From MKUN01 sp964481425 (lineage in GTDB: Bacteria > Bacteroidota > Bacteroidia > Chitinophagales > Chitinophagaceae): DNA of 64,000 nucleotides. The translations under genes and the position numbers were made by a program. The stretch lies in assembly GCA_964481425.1 (NCBI GenBank), contig CAYZTM010000002.1, positions 62,001 to 126,000 on the forward strand, written 5' to 3'. This document shows positions 59,932 through 64,000 of the stretch, in pieces (the stretch's first letter is position 1; every line of letters begins with the position of its first letter). The notes under the pieces were generated by a model. It had not been told where the DNA came from. It searched no databases and saw only the letters and a program-made list of their open reading frames with translations.

Positions 59932-59955
59932 CCCCTTTCCACCTGTGGAGAGGGG
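59932..59955. repeat. Palindrome CCCCTTTCCAC-CT-GTGGAGAGGGG
   Basis: 11-base arms (59932-59942, 59945-59955) with one G-T pair and a two-base centre, ending 27 bases before ATG 59983. It could be an operator, or another dispersed palindrome that happens to lie there. Confidence 0.55.
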
Positions 59956-59982
59956 CCGGGTGTGAGGTCAAATTTTATCACT

Positions 59983-61209
59983 ATGGACCCTAAACAACAA
60001 GCCGAACACCTCTACCTCAACACCGGCAAGAGCCAGAAAGACATCGCTGCACAGCTCGGCATCGACCCCAAGACCCTCTACCGCTGGATGAAGCAGGGTC
60101 ATTGGCGCGAGCTAAGATCAGCCACCCGCCGCATGCCCTCCGTCATTGTAGAGAACATCTATGCCCAGCTCGACGATATGAACTACAACATCGCGCAGCG
60201 CGACCCTGGCGACCGTCACCCCACGCACTACGAATCCCTCATCATCAACAGGCTCATTAATAGCATTGGCAAAGTAAAGAAAGAGACCAGCCAGGGCCAG
60301 AACATTGAGTTCATGATGAGCTTCATCTCCTGGCTCCAGCCGCAGAACGACGACCTCGCAAAGCTCCTTACAGAATACGGCTCCGCCTACCTCAAAGGTG
60401 CCCCTGTTAAAGGCTTTCATCCATACGATATAGAATACGGCGCTGAAGAAAAAGAAGACGGACCCGATGCTTCACTCGCGTCATTGCCGGGTACGGCCTG
60501 TCCCGATGATATATCGGGTAAGCAAGCTAACGACAACACCAATTCCATCCTGCCGGGCATCCCTTTCCCCCTCGATCCCAACTGCCCGCTGCTCGCTAGC
60601 TGTCATCCCGGGCTTGCTGAAGGACCGGGCATCGCCCGCCATAGCTATAGCGAAGGCGGGTGCGATTCGGGCATCACCATTCTGTCTGAATTTTCCCCGC
60701 AAAGCAATGATAACCAATATGATGTATCAAAAGCACCTGCTCCGGAGATGCCCGAAATGCCCGAAAAAAATATTCCCCCGGATCGGGCAGCCACCCGTCC
60801 TTGCGAGGAGTGCATGGCCCCTTGGCTAGCCACAGCGAAGCAACCTTCCCACGAAACTATTGAAACGCAGTTTAGCACGATTCCCCTCTTGGTAGACGAC
60901 GCTCCGGGGCCAGCGGATGTTGTTTCCGAACAGGGTCGTACCACTGGGGACAGTGAACCTACCTCCGAAACAGAACTACTACCCCCTGCTATTGGTCACA
61001 CCGCGCAGGACACAGAAATACCCTGCCCGCTGCCCCCCGAAACTGACTACACCCCTCCCACCCCTGAAGAACGCGCCGACCCTCAATATTTCGTGAAGCA
61101 GTACATGCGCGAGCAGGGCCTCGACCACCCCGACGACTTTCAGCTATTCTCCATCGGTGAGGCAGTTTATAAGGTGCATCTCGATAAAAGCAGGAAAAAA
61201 CGAAAATGA
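59983..61209 (+). CDS. Terminase-small-subunit-like HTH protein with repeat-derived linker
   Basis: 408 residues. The N-terminal HTH (about 1-45: QQAEHLYLNTGKSQKDIAAQ, LGIDPKTLYRWMKQGHWREL) is like phage terminase small subunits and Mu-type DNA-binding proteins. Residues about 55-160 form a helical domain (NIYAQLDDMNYNIAQRD, SLIINRLINSIGKVKKETSQ). The middle (~165-355) is low complexity and its DNA is full of palindromes (60502-60843). The end, PEERADPQYFVKQYMREQGL through FSIGEAVYKVHLDKSRKKRK, looks folded and basic. No phage genes are nearby. I use ATG 59983; GTG 59962 is in frame. Function unknown. Confidence 0.65.
   Translation: MDPKQQAEHLYLNTGKSQKDIAAQLGIDPKTLYRWMKQGHWRELRSATRRMPSVIVENIYAQLDDMNYNIAQRDPGDRHPTHYESLIINRLINSIGKVKKETSQGQNIEFMMSFISWLQPQNDDLAKLLTEYGSAYLKGAPVKGFHPYDIEYGAEEKEDGPDASLASLPGTACPDDISGKQANDNTNSILPGIPFPLDPNCPLLASCHPGLAEGPGIARHSYSEGGCDSGITILSEFSPQSNDNQYDVSKAPAPEMPEMPEKNIPPDRAATRPCEECMAPWLATAKQPSHETIETQFSTIPLLVDDAPGPADVVSEQGRTTGDSEPTSETELLPPAIGHTAQDTEIPCPLPPETDYTPPTPEERADPQYFVKQYMREQGLDHPDDFQLFSIGEAVYKVHLDKSRKKRK
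60502..60660. repeat. Palindromic repeats inside a coding region
   Basis: Three inverted repeats within the HTH gene: CCCGAT-GATAT-ATCGGG (60502-60518), CCCGG ... CCGGG (60607-60629) and CCCGCC ... GGCGGG (60635-60660). A fourth, looser one, TTGC ... GCAA, spans 60801-60843 with the GCGAGGAG/GCGAAGCAA wording of known dispersed repeats. All are read in frame with no stop. Confidence 0.6.
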
Positions 61210-61365
61210 CAGTCGTCATACTGAAAAAATTACCACAAGCTATTTTAATACAATTTAAATCTGCTAAAAATGTCCTTGAGAGAAAAGCAGCGGGTACGGC
61301 TCTGGCAGCCTTTGCTAATACAGGCAAATAACTACCTTAGCGCTGCTAATTGAGCACGGGATAAA

Positions 61366-62172
61366 ATGAAACAAAAGATAGCCAGGATATTTCGCGTAAC
61401 AGGTATCATATTCTTTGTGGACCTGCTGCGCTACCGGTATATGTGGTTAAAGAACAGGAAGAAGAATAAGAAGTTCCTGGCGGATAACCCGGGTGTCGCC
61501 TTGCCGGGCCCGTATATGATCTATGAGACCTTCCGCCTCGATTACCAGCGCTATTATGAGAAAGGCAGGGAGACCGCAGAGTGGGTAAAGGACGAAGTAA
61601 GCCCCTTTATGGAGCTGGCCGGCCGCGATATCCTGGACTGGGGTTGCGGACCGGGGCGCGTAGTGCGGCACTTGCCGGAAGTGATCGGTAATGGCTGCCG
61701 CTATTATGGCAGTGATTATAATGCCGATTATATTGATTGGTGCAGCAGCCACATACCCGCTGTCACCTTCAGCAAAAACGGCTTAAATCCCCCGCTGCCC
61801 TATGGTGACAAGCAGTTCGATCTAATTTATGTCCTTTCCATATTCACACATCTTTCTGAGCGCAGCCACAGGGAATGGTTCGACGAGCTATACCGCTTGC
61901 TGAAGCCGGGTGGTATCCTGCTACTCACCACGCATGGCGTCATTACCCGGCAGAACCTACTGCCGGACGAGATGAAAAAGTTCGATTCGGGGGAACTGGT
62001 TGTGAGGGGCAATGTAAAAGAAGGACACAGAATGTATACCGCTTACCACCCTTTGACCTATATGCAGCAGCTAATTGCCGATAAGCTTACCATACTGAAG
62101 CATAAAGCGGGTAGCCGGCAAAGTTGGGGCCTGGAGCAGGACCTGTGGCTGTTGAAAAAAGATGAAGCGTAG
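61366..62172 (+). CDS. Class I SAM-dependent methyltransferase
   Basis: 268-residue methyltransferase with a basic N-terminus that may touch the membrane (VTGIIFFVDLLRYRYMWLKN). SAM site DILDWGCGPGRVVRHLPEV at about 85-103, YYGSDYNADYIDWC, FDLIYVLSIFTHLSERSHREW and LLKPGGILLLTTHG are the standard class I motifs. Substrate unknown. It is 156 bases after the HTH protein and 60 before the ubiD-type gene; no operon is evident. Confidence 0.9.
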   Translation: MKQKIARIFRVTGIIFFVDLLRYRYMWLKNRKKNKKFLADNPGVALPGPYMIYETFRLDYQRYYEKGRETAEWVKDEVSPFMELAGRDILDWGCGPGRVVRHLPEVIGNGCRYYGSDYNADYIDWCSSHIPAVTFSKNGLNPPLPYGDKQFDLIYVLSIFTHLSERSHREWFDELYRLLKPGGILLLTTHGVITRQNLLPDEMKKFDSGELVVRGNVKEGHRMYTAYHPLTYMQQLIADKLTILKHKAGSRQSWGLEQDLWLLKKDEA

Positions 62173-62219
62173 GTAACATATTTGGCACAGCGCTGTGAGC
62201 GGCCATTTATTTTATATCA

Positions 62220-62227
62220 TAATTTTG
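62220..62227 (+). promoter_or_regulatory. -7 promoter box TAATTTTG of the ubiD-type gene
   Basis: Exact TAnnTTTG ending five bases before ATG 62233, again predicting a leaderless message. A TGTG at 62194-62197 is the nearest -33-like sequence, at 22-base spacing. Confidence 0.5.
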
Positions 62228-62232
62228 TGCTC

Positions 62233-64000
62233 ATGGCATATAGGTCACTAGGAGAATTTATTAATGCGCTGGATAAGGCAGGCGAGTTGGTTCGTATCAA
62301 CACCTTCGTCGATCCTGTGCTGGAAATAGCCGAGATAACCGACAGGATATCCAAGACACCCGATCGCAATAAGGCCCTGCTCTTCGAGAAGACGGGCACC
62401 GATTTCCCCTTGCTGATCAATAGCATGGGCAGCGAACGCCGCATGTGCATGGCATTGGGCGTGAAAGACCTGGACGATGTGGCCAAGGACATAGCTGACC
62501 TCATTAAGAAGGTAGCAGGGCCTAAACGTGGCCTTATAGAGAAGCTGGCCATGCTACCGCAGCTCAACAAATTTGCCTCATGGATGCCCCGTGTGTTGCC
62601 CGGCAAGGGCGCCTGCCAGGATGTGGTGATCACTGAAAAGCCCGATCTCGGCAAGCTGCCCATACTGCAATGCTGGCCCAGGGATGGGGGGCGTTTCATA
62701 ACCCTGCCGGCCATACATACCAAAGACCCCAATACGGGGGTGCGCAATATTGGCATGTACCGCATGCAGGTATTCGGCCCTACGATGACGGGTATGCATT
62801 GGCACAAGCACAAGGTATCGGCCCGTCATTACAACGAGTACAAGAAGCTGGGCAGGCGCATGCCGGTAGCCGTAGCGCTGGGCGGTGACCCTGTATATAC
62901 TTATGCTGCCACGGCCCCCCTGCCGGAGAATGTGGATGAGTACATGCTGGCAGGCTTCCTGCGTAAGAAAAGTGTTGACCTGGTAAAATGCATCACCCAG
63001 CCCGAGCTGGAAGTGCCTGCAGATGCCGACTTCATCATAGAGGGCTATGTGGAACCCAATGAAGAACTGATATGGGAAGGCCCCTTTGGCGACCATACAG
63101 GCTATTACTCACTACCCGACTGGTACCCGCGTTTTCATGTTACTGCCATCACCCACCGCGACGATGCTGTGTACCCTGCTACCATAGTGGGCATACCCCC
63201 GCAGGAGGATGCCTGGATCGGTAAAGCGACGGAGCGCATCTTCCTGGCGCCGATGAAGATGACCATGGTGCCGGAGATAAAAGATATGAACATGCCGGTG
63301 GAGGGTGTTTTTCACAACCTTGTTATCGCCTCCATTAACAAGGAGTATGCCGGGCAGGGCCAGAAGGTGATGAATGCCATGTGGGGGGCAGGCCAGATGA
63401 TGTTCAACAAGATACTCGTGATAACCGACGGCGATGTGCCGCTGGATGACTATAAGAAGCTGGCCAAATATGTATTTGATAACCTGGACCCGGCTACTGA
63501 TGTCTACTTCAGCCAGGGACCCATGGATGTGCTGGACCATAGCTGCTCGAAGCTGGGCTTTGGCGGTAAGATGTGCATCGATGGCACCTGGAAGTGGGAG
63601 GAAGAAGTGAATGGTACCCGTAAACTCTTCAAGCTTTCGAAAGATTTTTCGGCGGCAGCACTGCAGCAGGCCTACCCTGAGTTGGTGAGCATTAATGATA
63701 CTGTTGCGAGGGATTGGGGGATACCGGTATTGTTCGTGGCAGTGCATAAGAACAAACCGGGCCATGTGCGCGAGCTGCATGAGGCCTTATGCAAAAGGCC
63801 GGAGATGGAGGGTATCAAAATGGTATTATATGTGGAACATACTGTGGATGCAGTGGATATTGCCGATGTGCTCTGGCGCTTCTGTAATAACCTGGACCCG
63901 CGCCGCGATCATATGTATGGTGGAAAAGATAATAACATGCTTGGCCTCGACGGTACCCGCAAAACCAAAAAGCTGGACGGTTTTGAGCGCCCATGGCCCA
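62233..64000 (+). CDS. UbiD-family decarboxylase, 3' end missing (window edge)
   Basis: Prenylated-FMN-dependent decarboxylase of the UbiD family; in this phylum such proteins are usually assigned to menaquinone synthesis. From ATG 62233: MAYRSLGEFINALDKAGELV, then NSMGSERRMCMALGV, WPRDGGRFITLP, TGVRNIGMYRMQVFG (Arg region of the cofactor site), HKHKVSARHYNEY, ALGGDP, IEGYVEPNEELIWEGPFGDHTGYYS (the Glu/Asp catalytic region) and PQEDAWIGKATERIF. It is open to base 64000 (about 589 codons) and lacks only a short C-terminus if of usual length. Confidence 0.93.
   Translation, partial: MAYRSLGEFINALDKAGELVRINTFVDPVLEIAEITDRISKTPDRNKALLFEKTGTDFPLLINSMGSERRMCMALGVKDLDDVAKDIADLIKKVAGPKRGLIEKLAMLPQLNKFASWMPRVLPGKGACQDVVITEKPDLGKLPILQCWPRDGGRFITLPAIHTKDPNTGVRNIGMYRMQVFGPTMTGMHWHKHKVSARHYNEYKKLGRRMPVAVALGGDPVYTYAATAPLPENVDEYMLAGFLRKKSVDLVKCITQPELEVPADADFIIEGYVEPNEELIWEGPFGDHTGYYSLPDWYPRFHVTAITHRDDAVYPATIVGIPPQEDAWIGKATERIFLAPMKMTMVPEIKDMNMPVEGVFHNLVIASINKEYAGQGQKVMNAMWGAGQMMFNKILVITDGDVPLDDYKKLAKYVFDNLDPATDVYFSQGPMDVLDHSCSKLGFGGKMCIDGTWKWEEEVNGTRKLFKLSKDFSAAALQQAYPELVSINDTVARDWGIPVLFVAVHKNKPGHVRELHEALCKRPEMEGIKMVLYVEHTVDAVDIADVLWRFCNNLDPRRDHMYGGKDNNMLGLDGTRKTKKLDGFERPWP

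Larger units (their letters stand above)
59346..59982. other. Gene-poor region rich in inverted repeats
   Basis: Some 640 bases without a convincing gene. It holds tandem operator-like dyads (59444-59486), a gapped inverted repeat (59609-59718), a perfect 13-base hairpin (59820-59853) and an 11-base palindrome just before the next gene (59932-59955). A 37-codon frame at 59773-59886 runs through the 13-base hairpin and is probably accidental. Confidence 0.5.

Noticed and set aside
59983..61209. Prophage terminase module
   Set aside because: The HTH resembles small terminase subunits, but no large subunit, portal or capsid gene follows; the next genes are a methyltransferase and a ubiD-type gene.
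61270..61353. 27-codon frame (MSLREKQRVRLW...) between the HTH protein and the methyltransferase
   Set aside because: Too short, no membrane or motif signal and no promoter; kept as ordinary spacer.

Overview
The window reads as chromosome of a Bacteroidota bacterium, most likely of the Chitinophagales/Chitinophagaceae. The evidence is a gliding/T9SS accessory gene (gldC), a protein with a type A T9SS sorting tail, large Reg_prop/Y_Y_Y histidine kinases paired with a LytTR regulator, a GWxTD-domain protein, an Mpl-type Mur ligase, weak Shine-Dalgarno use, and many exact matches to the Bacteroidota -7 promoter element TAnnTTTG just upstream of start codons. Both edges cut a gene: cytochrome oxidase subunit I on the left and a UbiD-type decarboxylase on the right. 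I see no rRNA, tRNA, CRISPR array or transposase gene.

Layout. 0-6.3 kb holds housekeeping metabolism (pyrophosphatase, aminotransferase, adenine deaminase, group III truncated globin). 6.4-13.3 kb holds two tandem paralogous sensor kinases and one LytTR response regulator. 13.6-25 kb is a dense core block: LutC-like, FtsH, RsfS, BirA, DNA polymerase IV, then a leftward run YbeY-RluA-GldC-YqeY-CvpA-PabA, then FeoA, NadD and an AI-2E family permease. 25.1-27 kb has a small envelope/stress cassette (YtxH, holin-like, a basic protein) and a universal stress protein. 27-36 kb is an exopolysaccharide/O-antigen type locus: priming sugar transferase, Wzx flippase, four glycosyltransferases (GT4, two GT2, WecG) and two polytopic ligase/polymerase-like proteins. 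36-43.7 kb has an enoyl-CoA hydratase, a tiny membrane protein and PaaZ, a GT-C transferase, a MoxR ATPase, MazG and a T9SS cargo protein. 43.9-50.3 kb carries recR and a complete molybdenum cofactor cluster (moaA, moeA, moaC, mobA, moeB-rhodanese, with moaE, moaD and a TauE/SafE permease facing it). 50.4-57.2 kb has dapF, a GWxTD protein, WbqC, a polyprenol-phosphate mannosyltransferase, an exonuclease and Mpl.

57.5-61.2 kb is the unusual part. It is gene-poor, AT-rich in places and full of palindromes. It contains a HARE-HTH-like protein, an orphan gene split exactly at an A_AAA_AAG_TAG slippery stop, tandem ATACCC-N9-GGGTAT operators, long perfect hairpins, and a terminase-small-subunit-like HTH protein whose central linker is built from translated palindromic repeats. 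The same composite palindrome family (conserved TTTGCAA core with compensating stem changes, joined to a GCGCrAGTC hairpin) also brackets a second AT-rich orphan at 18.9 kb.

Two small genes under 60 codons were found by reading the sequence: a two-helix membrane protein after paaZ (36827-36988) and a 47-residue lipoprotein (56316-56459). Assignments rest on family motifs read by eye; no database search was run.
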